Shown here piece after piece: positions 53,701-61,562 of a stretch of DNA of 64,000 nt; within the stretch, counting starts at the first letter, position 1, and each line of letters opens with the position of its first letter. Below the pieces are notes generated by a model. That model was not told the DNA's origin. It saw only the letters and a program-made list of their open reading frames with translations, and made no database searches. The stretch spans positions 868,001 through 932,000 of the forward strand of contig NZ_CP049037.1 in NCBI RefSeq assembly GCF_011040495.1, written 5' to 3'. The position numbers and the translations under genes were made by a program. This stretch comes from Pseudohalocynthiibacter aestuariivivens (GTDB lineage Bacteria > Pseudomonadota > Alphaproteobacteria > Rhodobacterales > Rhodobacteraceae).

Positions 53701-54544
53701 CCGTCGCCGGGGGTGTGGTGTCGATGGCCACGACAGGGCCGGTCAGATCGGATTTGGTGCCACCCGGCTCCGTCACCACGACGGTGACGGTGTGATCGCC
53801 GTCCGATGGAAAGGTATCACCCTGAAAAACGACATTCCAATTGCCATCCGGACCAGCCTGAGTCTCAACAGTCTTGTCGCCAATTGTCACTGCGACATCA
53901 GAACCGGGCTGTGCCTTGCCCGAGATTGTGATGCTGCCATCATCTCCGTCGTCGTCACCAATAGAAATATCGGTATCCTGATCAATACTGGGTTCGATCC
54001 GCGCCGGGGCGTCATCGCCCGCGCCGACCACCTGTGTGGCCGCGATAACTGCAGCTCCGGCTCCGGCGGCGCCCAGCAGCCCCGTCCCACCAAGGATTCC
54101 GGCTGCGGCGCCAAGCATCGTGACCGTTTCGCCATCATCTTCAGCTTCGACGCTGGCGACTTCGCTGCTCCCAAGGAAAATCAGATCATCGGACGGGCTC
54201 CACTTACCCCACTCGGCTGCCGGGCTGTATTGTGCATAGAGCGTCCCATCCGCGTCTTCGGACAAAGCGACTTCGTTCAGATAACCATCGGCACTGATAA
54301 AGAGCCGACTTTCACCGCCAGCGTCAGAAAAATAGTTCTTGAGGACCAGAATGCGCCCATCCGCCAAGGTTATCTCCAAGTCCTCGCCGAACCGTTGATA
54401 CCCGCGAATATCGCTTTGCCGCATGTTCAAAGACACTTCATGGGCCTGCGTGACGTCGAGAAGCGCGTTCTCGCCATCCATTGTCACATTGCCATGTCGG
54501 GAATCGCCCGCACGTGTACGTACTACGAAATTAATCGCGCTCAT
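50768..54544 (-). CDS. Bap-like adhesin with nine Ig-like repeats, type I secretion substrate
   Basis: 1258 residues. Residues 1-190 are a BapA-prefix-like region (ADGRILVLKNYF, SPSDDLIFLGSSEV) with a glycine/alanine hydrophobic stretch near 142-168. Nine bacterial Ig-like repeats of about 97 residues fill about 195-1065, each with a core like TGT..PGSTV, DG.W and TDAAGN, ending in VDT. The C-terminal about 190 residues hold a type I secretion target pattern (NANLANFQIETIDLRF, LTLTDAQIRGLSD, VVVHGGADDKLTI). No RTX repeats or LapG-type site were recognised. First gene of the operon with TolC, ABC and HlyD genes. Confidence 0.85.
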   Translation of the reverse strand: MSAINFVVRTRAGDSRHGNVTMDGENALLDVTQAHEVSLNMRQSDIRGYQRFGEDLEITLADGRILVLKNYFSDAGGESRLFISADGYLNEVALSEDADGTLYAQYSPAAEWGKWSPSDDLIFLGSSEVASVEAEDDGETVTMLGAAAGILGGTGLLGAAGAGAAVIAATQVVGAGDDAPARIEPSIDQDTDISIGDDDGDDGSITISGKAQPGSDVAVTIGDKTVETQAGPDGNWNVVFQGDTFPSDGDHTVTVVVTEPGGTKSDLTGPVVAIDTTPPATDVTEGTVTTGDIANAAEYDAGVQVSGTGEAGSIVSVTIHEVVRETVVTEGGNWTVTFEKGTLAEGEYDSEVTVVARDAAGNSTTITDTIRIDTVANDVTISTATIEGDGVVNGAEMAGGLDVTGTATPGAEIVVTVEGIERTVVANAGGEWVATYAAGSLPNGTYDAAITATTTDLAGNVNSTTGTIRVDTSVENFSITSQSGGADGVINAAEAQAGLTVTGTSEPGSTVTVELGGAIVNAVVGADGSWAATFNAGQIAAGTYTADMVATATDAAGNISTLTNAVNVDTDAGALSINTAAVGGDGTVNAAETAAGVSVTGTTDPGATVVVSLAGVERTVIAGAGGTWTAIYAPGSLPDGQYDAPVTATTSDSAGNSTTTSGTIQVDTFVENFAVTSQGGGADGVLNAAEATSGLTVSGTGEPGSSVSVQLGGVTVQAVVAANGSWTAGFAAGQIAQGTYVTDLVATATDAAGNVSTRTSQVQVDTEAGTLTLNTAQIGGDGTINAAEAQAGVVVSGTADPGATVTVTLDGVAHQAVAGANGVWQTTYAQHEITAGVHDPQVTATITDAAGNTASVDGTVHVDTRVDNLNLTPPRIGVAADGQDLINNAIASAGFDITGTVEPGSTVVVTIAGVPQQAVVDANGNWTAHFPAGSIPPGEYDAPLSVDVTDAAGNTSSINDTVRVDTLVNQLERAGAIETDNVVNAAEALDGVTLTGTVEPGSTVQLTVLGKTYNAVVDAAGNWSVDIPAGDIPQVEQDFAMVITATDNAGNVTTVNDTLSIDTVVPDQPDIVGYFREGGGYRSVTLDTPDDPVTIHQIDGGGNVNELSLHASADPFLGETDYHFLDGAGAPTRIPDGSQLIVTSSDAAGNASSTFVVLDETDTAVVNVSNANLANFQIETIDLRFGDQSDLTLTDAQIRGLSDSTDTVVVHGGADDKLTIAGGQQTGQTQVDGQTHDIYTLGNNGATIVVDDDINVIT
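51350..53960 (-). repeat. Tandem Ig-like repeat array inside the adhesin gene
   Basis: Nine units of about 290 bases. Units 3 and 5 resemble each other (VENF..TSQ.GGADGV.NAAEA) and units 4 and 6 resemble each other (NTA..GGDGT.NAAE), so units 3-4 and 5-6 are copies of a 588-base dimer, about 52549-53136 and 51961-52548. The outer units are more diverged. Confidence 0.75.
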
Positions 54545-54896
54545 AATCACCACCACTCTACCTCAATCGGCGCCCCGTTTTCGAGGTCGCCACGTTTTTT
54601 AATTGCCCAAAAAATAACCGACTTCGTAAAATACCGCTAGTGTGTTTTTTCACGTACCTTTTAAAAATCCGTACATTTCCGGTATTTGCCGACTACTTCG
54701 CGAATTTAGGCCAAATCTGGGCATCTTACCCCAAGTCATGCAGAGTCAATTTTGCAACACCGCTTTCGTCTAAGGAGGTTGACGCACCAGAAATTCACGT
54801 AATGCGTGTTCTGCCCCGCGATCAGGACCCGCTCGTACGCTTGACGCCGTCATCCGCGCGCAGCAATGTTTACCGGTGCAATCATGGGAGGGCAGG
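54545..54896. other. AT-rich divergent region between the adhesin operon and argE
   Basis: About 352 bases holding the upstream regions of both transcripts. The left 180 bases are strongly AT-rich with several A/T runs, plausible for the adhesin promoter. TAAGGAGG stands at 54771-54778 with only a very short frame after it. A 32-codon frame (54802-54900) overlaps the argE start. Confidence 0.5.
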
Positions 54897-54900
54897 ATGA
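54802..54900 (+). CDS. Possible leader ORF overlapping the argE start
   Basis: A 32-codon frame, MRVLPRDQDPLVRLTPSSAR and onward, whose TGA overlaps the argE ATG as ATGA. The strong TAAGGAGG is 23 bases upstream of its ATG, too far for a normal site. Coding is unproven; the overlap is the only reason to note it. Confidence 0.2.
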   Translation: MRVLPRDQDPLVRLTPSSARSNVYRCNHGRAG

Positions 54901-56069
54901 ACGCGCAAATCACTGATACGACGCAACTCCTGTCAGAGCTGATCGCCTTCCCTACCATCTCTGAACGCAGCAACATGGCGATGATTGATCATCTGGCGGA
55001 ACGGCTGGAGGATGCTGGCGCGCGCGTCCATATCTTCCCCGATGCGACCGGCCAGAAGGCCAACCTCTTTGCCACCCTTGGGCCGGAATGCGACGGCGGG
55101 ATCGTCCTATCAGGGCATTCGGATGTGGTTCCCGTCGCGGATCAGGACTGGACCGGCGATCCTTTTGAGATGCATGAGACTGACGGGCTGCTTTATGGGC
55201 GCGGCAGTTGTGACATGAAAGGGTTCATCGCTGCAGCCACAACCATGGCACCGATCTTTGCTCAACGGGTCAAAGACAGACCACTGCATTTCAGCTTTAC
55301 CTATGACGAGGAAACCGGCTGTTTCGGTGCGGGCGCTTTGGTCGACAGCCTGCGCGCGCTGGATCTACGCCCGGGCGTCGCCTTGATCGGCGAGCCAACA
55401 ATGATGCGCGTCATCGAAGGGCATAAGGGGTGCTATGAATACTCCACCCATTTTCACGGGTTGGCCGGGCATGGATCAGGACCCGACAAGGGCGTCAATG
55501 CGGTCGAATACGCGGCACGATTTGTCACGCGACTTCTGATGCTCAAGGATCAGCTGCGCAGCCGCGCGCCCGAAGGCAGCCGATTTGATCCGCCGTGGAC
55601 CACGATTAACACCGGCGCACTCACAGGTGGCGTTGCGCATAACGTCATCCCCAGTCAGGCGCGCATAGACTGGGAGATGCGCCCCGTGCAACTAAGCGAT
55701 GCCGCATTCGTCAAGGACGATCTGCATCGCTACTGCGTCGAAACCCTGTTGCCCGAAATGCGCGCCATCTACCCGGACGCCGACATCGACACAGAGATTA
55801 TCGGCGAGGTGGCGGGACTGGTCCCAACCGATCCCAACGAAGCCCGCAACATCATGATGGAACTGACCGGCGCGAACGGCGCCAGCACAGTGCCCTTTGG
55901 CACCGAAGCCGGAATTTTTCAGGCTTACGGGATGTCAGCAGTGGTGTGCGGACCGGGATCAATAGATCAGGCACACAAGGCTGATGAATTTGTCAGTCTG
56001 GGTCAGATGACCGAATGCCTCGACATGCTGGAGCGTCTCTCGCACCGGTTGGACACCAAGGCCGCCTGA
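54897..56069 (+). CDS. argE: Acetylornithine deacetylase
   Basis: 390 residues of the M20 fold. Metal ligands: LSGHSDVVPV near 77-86, GRGSCDMKGF (bridging aspartate), YDEETGCFGA with the general-base glutamate, and IGEPTMMRVIEGHKG. The C-terminal CGPGSIDQAHKADEFV supplies the last histidine. ArgE releases ornithine from N-acetylornithine. GGGAGGGCAGG precedes the ATG. A related M20 deacylase activity cannot be excluded. Confidence 0.88.
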   Translation: MNAQITDTTQLLSELIAFPTISERSNMAMIDHLAERLEDAGARVHIFPDATGQKANLFATLGPECDGGIVLSGHSDVVPVADQDWTGDPFEMHETDGLLYGRGSCDMKGFIAAATTMAPIFAQRVKDRPLHFSFTYDEETGCFGAGALVDSLRALDLRPGVALIGEPTMMRVIEGHKGCYEYSTHFHGLAGHGSGPDKGVNAVEYAARFVTRLLMLKDQLRSRAPEGSRFDPPWTTINTGALTGGVAHNVIPSQARIDWEMRPVQLSDAAFVKDDLHRYCVETLLPEMRAIYPDADIDTEIIGEVAGLVPTDPNEARNIMMELTGANGASTVPFGTEAGIFQAYGMSAVVCGPGSIDQAHKADEFVSLGQMTECLDMLERLSHRLDTKAA

Positions 56070-56119
56070 ACGGTTTCGCGCCCGGCCTTTAGCTATCCGC
56101 GGCGCGAAATCAGGTAATG

Positions 56120-57718
56120 TCAGGCCGTGACCGGCACCAGCCCGCCCGGAGCCAGATTGGCAATCCAGGCGTCGTCCGCCATCAGTGTCGCCGGTGTCAC
56201 GCCTGAAACGACAGCCACCGTCGTACCGCCAAGCTGAATCGCCGATCCCGATCCCTGCGCCACGATCCCGAGCGCACCGCCCGACACCTGCGCCGCCGAC
56301 AAGAACGATCCGTCGGGGTTGGAGAACAGCACTTGTTCCGCGGCTCCGCCCTCGAACAAATCGCGGATCACCACCGGATCCGATCCTGCCGGACCGACCA
56401 CGACCTCGAACACGTCGACGCCGCCATCCCCCCACAGGATATCGCCATCGTCACCAATCAGCCGGTCATCTCCCTCGCCACCGATCAGGGTATCCTGCGA
56501 CGCCGAAATCCCGTCGCGCCCGTCGATAAGATCATTACCACCCGCACCGTTTAGCCGGTCTGTTCCTGCACCACCTTCCAGCGTATCAAGGCCAGTACCG
56601 CCATTCAGGGTATCTGCGCCGTCACCGCCTAACAGAAGATCATCACCGCCATCAGCAAAAATCTCATCATCGCCGCTATTACCAGCCAAGGTATCGTCGC
56701 CGACGTCACCGCGTAGCCGGTCGTCGTCAGCGCCCCCGGCAAGCTCATCATCGCCGCCGCCGCCGTTCAACGTATCAGAGCCTTCATCGCCAAAGAGCGT
56801 GTCATTGCCTTCGTGGCCGAAGACCAGATCAGCCCCCCTGCCCCCGTGCAGCGCATCGTCGCCACCACGGCCCTGCAACAGATCATCACCCTCCGCGCCC
56901 AAGAGTGTATCAGCGCCCTCGCCACCATCCAGGGTGTCGGCACCGTCGCCGCCATCTAGGCTGTCAGCCCCCAGCAGGCCACGCAGCATGTCGTTGCCCG
57001 CCTGACCCAACAGCGTATCGGCACCGGTCGCACCGCCACTGATGTCATCATCACCGCTGCCGCCTTTCAGCATATCGTCGTCATCACCGCCGTTCAGCGT
57101 ATCGTCTCCGCTGTAGCCTTCCAACGAATCCATCCCGTTCCCGCCCAGTAGCAGGTCATTGCCAGCACCGCCCAGCAACGTATCATCCCCATCGGCACCG
57201 TTCAGGCGATCATCATCGTCACGCCCGCTCAACCTGTCATCGCCATCGCCGCCGTTCAGTGTGTCATCGCCCGCCGCGCCGCGCAGGTTGTCGTCGCCTT
57301 CGTTGCCAAAGAGAGCGTCATCGCCCTCCTGTCCGTTCATGGTATCATTGCCCTCGCGACCATAGATCTGATCATCACCGGGACCGCCAACCACCTGATC
57401 GTCGCCCTCGCGCACATATACCCGATCATCGCCTGCCCCGGCGTCGACCACGTCATCACCGGCACCGGTCACGATGACATCATCACCACCACGACCTTCG
57501 ATGGTATCGTCACCACCTCGGCCGTTTATCGACTGATCGGTATCGCCGCCAAAGATCACCTCGCTGATGCTGGTGCCCTCTACGGTGGTGTCATCCGTCG
57601 GGCCAACCGCATCGCCCCCCATATCCGGCGGAGGTGCGCCTGCATTATCGTCGTCATCATCGAATAACTCAAACAGACCCCAGCCAACCAGTGCGGTCAA
57701 CGCAATTGCCCAGATCAT
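56120..57718 (-). CDS. RTX calcium-binding repeat protein with N-terminal membrane segment
   Basis: 532 residues. It starts with a membrane segment (MIWAIALTALVGWGLFELF) directly followed by an acidic run DDDDD. About 25-30 RTX nonapeptides of the form GGxGxDxLx fill about 55-430, with a C-terminal cap (DVFEVVVGPAGSDPVVIRDL). RTX repeats fold outside the cell on calcium binding and are usually type I exported by a C-terminal signal. The N-terminal membrane segment instead suggests an anchored protein. The start at 57718 follows GGGGG by 7 bases. No transporter gene is adjacent; the nearest operon is 2 kb away on the same strand. Confidence 0.83.
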   Translation of the reverse strand: MIWAIALTALVGWGLFELFDDDDDNAGAPPPDMGGDAVGPTDDTTVEGTSISEVIFGGDTDQSINGRGGDDTIEGRGGDDVIVTGAGDDVVDAGAGDDRVYVREGDDQVVGGPGDDQIYGREGNDTMNGQEGDDALFGNEGDDNLRGAAGDDTLNGGDGDDRLSGRDDDDRLNGADGDDTLLGGAGNDLLLGGNGMDSLEGYSGDDTLNGGDDDDMLKGGSGDDDISGGATGADTLLGQAGNDMLRGLLGADSLDGGDGADTLDGGEGADTLLGAEGDDLLQGRGGDDALHGGRGADLVFGHEGNDTLFGDEGSDTLNGGGGDDELAGGADDDRLRGDVGDDTLAGNSGDDEIFADGGDDLLLGGDGADTLNGGTGLDTLEGGAGTDRLNGAGGNDLIDGRDGISASQDTLIGGEGDDRLIGDDGDILWGDGGVDVFEVVVGPAGSDPVVIRDLFEGGAAEQVLFSNPDGSFLSAAQVSGGALGIVAQGSGSAIQLGGTTVAVVSGVTPATLMADDAWIANLAPGGLVPVTA

Positions 57719-57870
57719 GGCAGTACCCCCAGTAAATTGTTCCTGAGCGGCCCAGTTCCGCTTAGGATACGTGTTAACACACATTAACACTACTGGACTG
57801 CTGCCTATGCGGCAAGTTTCTCATTTGGAAACAATGTGTTCTCTAAAGCATGGGCTACAGCGCCGGATAA

Positions 57871-58584
57871 TCAAACGCGCCTGAATGTCAGGTAATGCGG
57901 CACTCGGCCCTCGCGCAGCGCCTTGGCCTCGTACCGGGTGCGGGTCCAGTCCTCCCACGGTGTCTGCCAGTCAGAAGGTCTCTCGGCTAACCATTCAAAT
58001 CCGGCCTTGGGAACCTCTTCCAGCGTCTGGCGCACATAGTCCTCGATATCCGTCGCCACTCTCAGGATCGCACCCGGCTGCATCACCTTTGCCAGCGGCA
58101 CCAGATGTTCCTGCGTCACAAACCGGCGGCGATGATGGCGCTTTTTCGGCCACGGATCGGGATAGAGCAGAAATGCCCGCGCAACGCTGGCCTCAGGCAA
58201 TACATCAAACAGATCGCGCGCATCACCGGGATGCACCGACACATTGGACACATCAGCTTTGCGCAGTTTGGCCAGCAACATCGCTACGCCGTTGAGATAA
58301 GGTTCACAGCCGATAAAACCCACATCGGGTTCGGACGTTGCCTGATGCACCAGATGTTCGCCCGCACCGAATCCAATTTCCAGCCAGATGGGTCGCTCCC
58401 CAAACCGTGCGGCCAGATCAAGCGGCACGCGGTCGGGATTCACATCCCAGCCGACAGCACCCGGCGACAACCCCTCCAGATCCTCATCCAGCAACACTTC
58501 CTGCGAGGCGCGCAGCGATTTGCCCTTGAAGCGGCCGTAAAAATTGCGCCAAGGGGCGCCAGAAGGATGTTTGAGCGTTGCCAT
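57871..58584 (-). CDS. trmB: tRNA (guanine-N7)-methyltransferase
   Basis: 237 residues. WLEIGFGAGEHLVHQA is the SAM-binding motif, and LLYPDPWPKKRHHRRRFV is the TrmB substrate signature. The enzyme makes m7G46 in the tRNA variable loop. The last catalytic segment TRYEAKALREGR is present. It lies 3' of metK on the same strand. Confidence 0.95.
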   Translation of the reverse strand: MATLKHPSGAPWRNFYGRFKGKSLRASQEVLLDEDLEGLSPGAVGWDVNPDRVPLDLAARFGERPIWLEIGFGAGEHLVHQATSEPDVGFIGCEPYLNGVAMLLAKLRKADVSNVSVHPGDARDLFDVLPEASVARAFLLYPDPWPKKRHHRRRFVTQEHLVPLAKVMQPGAILRVATDIEDYVRQTLEEVPKAGFEWLAERPSDWQTPWEDWTRTRYEAKALREGRVPHYLTFRRV

Positions 58585-58694
58585 GGTCGCTGCCTTTACC
58601 GTGCTCCCGGTCCAAGCGCAAACACTCAGACAGGCGCGCAGCCCATCCTCTCAGTGTTCTTAAAATACTCAAAGCACACGCACGAGAAACGCGA

Positions 58695-58721
58695 AGCGGC
58701 GGCTCTGATCGAGCCGCCGCT
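58695..58721 (-). terminator. Hairpin downstream of metK
   Basis: AGCGGCGGCTC (58695-58705) pairs perfectly with GAGCCGCCGCT (58711-58721) around a 5-base loop, 28 bases after the metK stop. On the minus strand it is followed by a T-rich but interrupted stretch. Confidence 0.75.
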
Positions 58722-58748
58722 ATCGACACAGACCTGTCGGCAGGCCGA

Positions 58749-59930
58749 TCAGATCGCCTTATTCAGCGCATCCACCAGATCGGTCTGTTCCCAGCTAAAG
58801 CCACCATCGGCCTCGGGTGCGCGTCCAAAATGACCATACGCCGCCGTGCGCTGATAAATCGGCTTGTTCAGTTGCAGATGCTCGCGAATACCACGCGGGC
58901 TGAGATCCATGCACTTCGAGATCGCTTTTTCGATCTGTGCAGGTGCTATGTCACCTGTGCCGTGGGTGTCTGCATACACCGACAGTGGTTTGCTGACGCC
59001 AATCGCATAGCTCAACTGGATGGTGCATTTCTGGGCCATGCCAGCCGCCACGACGTTCTTGGCCAGATAGCGCGCGGCATAAGCCGCCGAACGGTCCACC
59101 TTGGTCGGGTCCTTACCCGAGAACGCTCCGCCGCCATGTGGGGCGGCACCGCCATAGGTGTCCACGATAATCTTGCGGCCCGTCAGACCCGCGTCGCCGT
59201 CAGGCCCGCCAATCACGAACTTGCCAGTGGGGTTCACATGCCATTCAGTCGCATCCGTTAGCCAGCCTTCGGGCAGCACTTCGTGGATATAGGGACTGAC
59301 GATGTCGTAGATGTCCGCACTGGTCAGCGCCTCATCCAGGTGCTGCGTGCTCAGCACGACCGAGCTGATGCCGACCGGCTTGCCGTTGCGATAACTGACC
59401 GACAATTGGCTCTTGGCATCCGGGCCAAGCGCCGGCTCGGTGCCATTCTTGCGCACCTCAGCCAGACGGCGCAGGATTGCGTGACTGTACTGGATCGGTG
59501 CAGGCATCAGTGCCTCGGTCTCGTCAGTGGCAAAGCCGAACATGATACCCTGATCGCCAGCGCCTTCTTCCTTGTCCGCGGCCGCATCGACACCTTGGGC
59601 AATATGCGCGGACTGCTCATGTAACAGGTTGGTTATCTCACAGGTTTTCCAGTGGAATTTTTCCTGCTCGTACCCGATGTCACGGATGCAGGCGCGGATG
59701 ATATCCTCCATCCCGGCCATGTAATCGCGCAGCTTTTCCTGATCAGACAACCCCACTTCGCCGCCGATAACCACCCGATTGGTGGTGGCAAAAGTCTCCG
59801 CCGCTACCCGCGCCTCGGGTTCTTCGGTCAATAGCGCATCCAGCACCGCGTCCGAAATGCGATCGCAAACCTTATCAGGATGCCCTTCGGAAACGGATTC
59901 CGAAGTGAAAGTATAATTCTGTCGTGCCAT
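58749..59930 (-). CDS. metK: S-adenosylmethionine synthetase
   Basis: 393 residues. [20 protein letters not shown] is the N-terminal methionine/ATP site, DQGIMFGFA(T)DET and [19 protein letters not shown] are complete. Makes SAM from methionine and ATP. The ATG at 59930 is reached through the GGAG of a SAM-sensing leader, so product feedback on translation is expected. Confidence 0.97.
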   Translation of the reverse strand: MARQNYTFTSESVSEGHPDKVCDRISDAVLDALLTEEPEARVAAETFATTNRVVIGGEVGLSDQEKLRDYMAGMEDIIRACIRDIGYEQEKFHWKTCEITNLLHEQSAHIAQGVDAAADKEEGAGDQGIMFGFATDETEALMPAPIQYSHAILRRLAEVRKNGTEPALGPDAKSQLSVSYRNGKPVGISSVVLSTQHLDEALTSADIYDIVSPYIHEVLPEGWLTDATEWHVNPTGKFVIGGPDGDAGLTGRKIIVDTYGGAAPHGGGAFSGKDPTKVDRSAAYAARYLAKNVVAAGMAQKCTIQLSYAIGVSKPLSVYADTHGTGDIAPAQIEKAISKCMDLSPRGIREHLQLNKPIYQRTAAYGHFGRAPEADGGFSWEQTDLVDALNKAI

Positions 59931-59934
59931 GAAA

Positions 59935-59980
59935 TGCTCCAATCATATGAAATCGCCACGTCAGGAAGCCGTTGTGACGA
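59935..59980 (-). promoter_or_regulatory. SAM/SAH riboswitch of metK
   Basis: On the minus strand, from 59980, CGTCAC pairs with GTGGCG (one G-U) around the loop AACGGCTTCCTGAC. ATTGGAGCA then follows 10 bases on. This matches the known env9b SAM/SAH riboswitch, whose core is GTCACAACGGCTTCCTG and which ends in ATTGGAGCA, as I recall it. The GGAG is the metK ribosome binding site and takes part in the pseudoknot when ligand binds. The family was described upstream of metK in Rhodobacterales. Confidence 0.88.
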
Positions 59981-60014
59981 ATTTGCGCTAGCTAGCGCGC
60001 TGCTACGCATAACG

Positions 60015-61562
60015 TCAATCGTTAAGTGTCGGCCTGCGGCGACCTGCACCGCAATACGTCCCCGCCCCAACCATCAGCACCATCGCAGTCAGTACCAGCC
60101 AATCCCCCAGCAGGGCATAGGGTGTGGGGGTCGCCGCGCGGGGCAAAGGTGCGTCGATCCAGCCGGCCTGCCCCAGCGCAATCTGCGCCATAATCTGTCC
60201 ACGCGGATCAATCACAGCAGAGATACCCGTGTTGGCCGCACGGACCATCGGCAAGCCTTGCTCAACGCTGCGCAACTGTGCCTGTGCCAAGTGTTGATAG
60301 GGCCCGGAAACGCGGCCAAACCACGCATCATTGGTAATCATCAGCAGGAAATCGGGGCGACCGGCCACACCGGACACGTTGCGCGCAAAAATCCCTTCGT
60401 AGCAAATCAGCGGCAACGCCTCTCCGACCCCCGGCACCTCGATCAACGTCGGCCCCGGTCCCGCCGAGAACCCGCCACCATGCTTGGAGGCGAGCCCGTG
60501 AATGCCAACTTGCGCCAGCAAATCCCCCAGCGGCATGTATTCGCCGAACGGTACAAGATGGTGCTTGTCATACTGCGCTGTCACCGTACCGTCGGCACCC
60601 AGCAACACAGCCGTATTGTAGTATTGCAGTCCGTCGCGTCGCTGAAACCCCAGAACCACCGGCGCGCCGCGCGCTGCATCCGCGATATAGCCCAATGTTT
60701 CTGTCGCATTATTCAACAGTACAGGCACCGATGTTTCCGGCCATACCACCAGATCGGGCGGCGTAGCTGCGCCGGTATAACTAACCTGTCGATCAAAAAA
60801 CCCCTGCATTTTGTCCGGGTTCCACTTGTCACGTTGCGCGGCATTGGGTTGGACCAGCCGGACCACCGGGGCCTGTAGCCCAGTTTCAGTTGGTGCGGTT
60901 AGCCGCGGCCCAAAGGCATAGGCCGCCGACAGCGCCGCGATCCCTAGCCCGCCTGCGACGCGAGAGGACCCGATCAGCGTGTGCCATAGCGCGACGCCAG
61001 TCCCTAGACTGATTGCACACAGCAACAGCGCACCGCCTATGGCTGCCCAGTGCATCATCGGCGTTCCGATCCACACGTGTCCGGTCTGTGCCCATGGAAA
61101 CCCGGTAAACAACGTACCGCGCAGCCATTCAGCCAATACACCAGTCCCGATCCATGCCAGAGCATTGCCTGTCGCGCTATGCCGCGCGACCCATCGCGCC
61201 AGCCCGAATGCCGCCGCCCAGAACAGGCCAAACCCCAGTGCGCACAGGATCAGTGCAAAGGGTGCCATCCAGCCATGCCGCGCCGCATCCACCAGAAACG
61301 GCTCGACCATCCATGCCAAGGCCACCAGAAAATACCCGGTGCCAGAGGCCAGCCCGATAAGAGCCGCCTGAGACACGCGCCAACGTTGTCCGAAAATACC
61401 GTAGATGCCAGCCAACGCCAGCACTGTCAGGGGCCATAAACCGAATGGTGCCTGCCCCAACCCGGCCACCGCCCCCAGTGCAGCGCATATCGCGAACCGC
61501 CCTCGGGGCCGTAGTCCGCAGACCCACGTCGCGAAACGGTCCGGCGCGCCGTTCTCAGCCAT
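60015..61562 (-). CDS. lnt: Apolipoprotein N-acyltransferase
   Basis: 515 residues: about seven N-terminal membrane helices, then a nitrilase domain with catalytic Glu in VVWPETSVPVLL, Lys in YDKHHLVPFGEYMP, and Cys in LICYEGIFA. Adds the third acyl chain to lipoproteins in the inner membrane. The ATG at 61562 overlaps corC by 8 bases; the longer frame to 61679 is rejected. One last membrane helix at the C-terminus. Confidence 0.95.
   Translation of the reverse strand: MAENGAPDRFATWVCGLRPRGRFAICAALGAVAGLGQAPFGLWPLTVLALAGIYGIFGQRWRVSQAALIGLASGTGYFLVALAWMVEPFLVDAARHGWMAPFALILCALGFGLFWAAAFGLARWVARHSATGNALAWIGTGVLAEWLRGTLFTGFPWAQTGHVWIGTPMMHWAAIGGALLLCAISLGTGVALWHTLIGSSRVAGGLGIAALSAAYAFGPRLTAPTETGLQAPVVRLVQPNAAQRDKWNPDKMQGFFDRQVSYTGAATPPDLVVWPETSVPVLLNNATETLGYIADAARGAPVVLGFQRRDGLQYYNTAVLLGADGTVTAQYDKHHLVPFGEYMPLGDLLAQVGIHGLASKHGGGFSAGPGPTLIEVPGVGEALPLICYEGIFARNVSGVAGRPDFLLMITNDAWFGRVSGPYQHLAQAQLRSVEQGLPMVRAANTGISAVIDPRGQIMAQIALGQAGWIDAPLPRAATPTPYALLGDWLVLTAMVLMVGAGTYCGAGRRRPTLND

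Noticed and set aside
53585..54640. 351-codon plus-strand frame (and 52415-53401, 328 codons) opposite the adhesin
   Set aside because: Shadows of a GC-biased repetitive coding sequence; cysteine- and arginine-rich, no domain recognisable.
56185..57477. Serine/proline/arginine-rich plus-strand frames opposite the RTX gene
   Set aside because: They arise from the complement of GGxGxDxxx repeats, not from real genes.
56600..57560. CRISPR-like periodicity
   Set aside because: The short period is the RTX nonapeptide coding repeat; there are no identical repeats with unique spacers.
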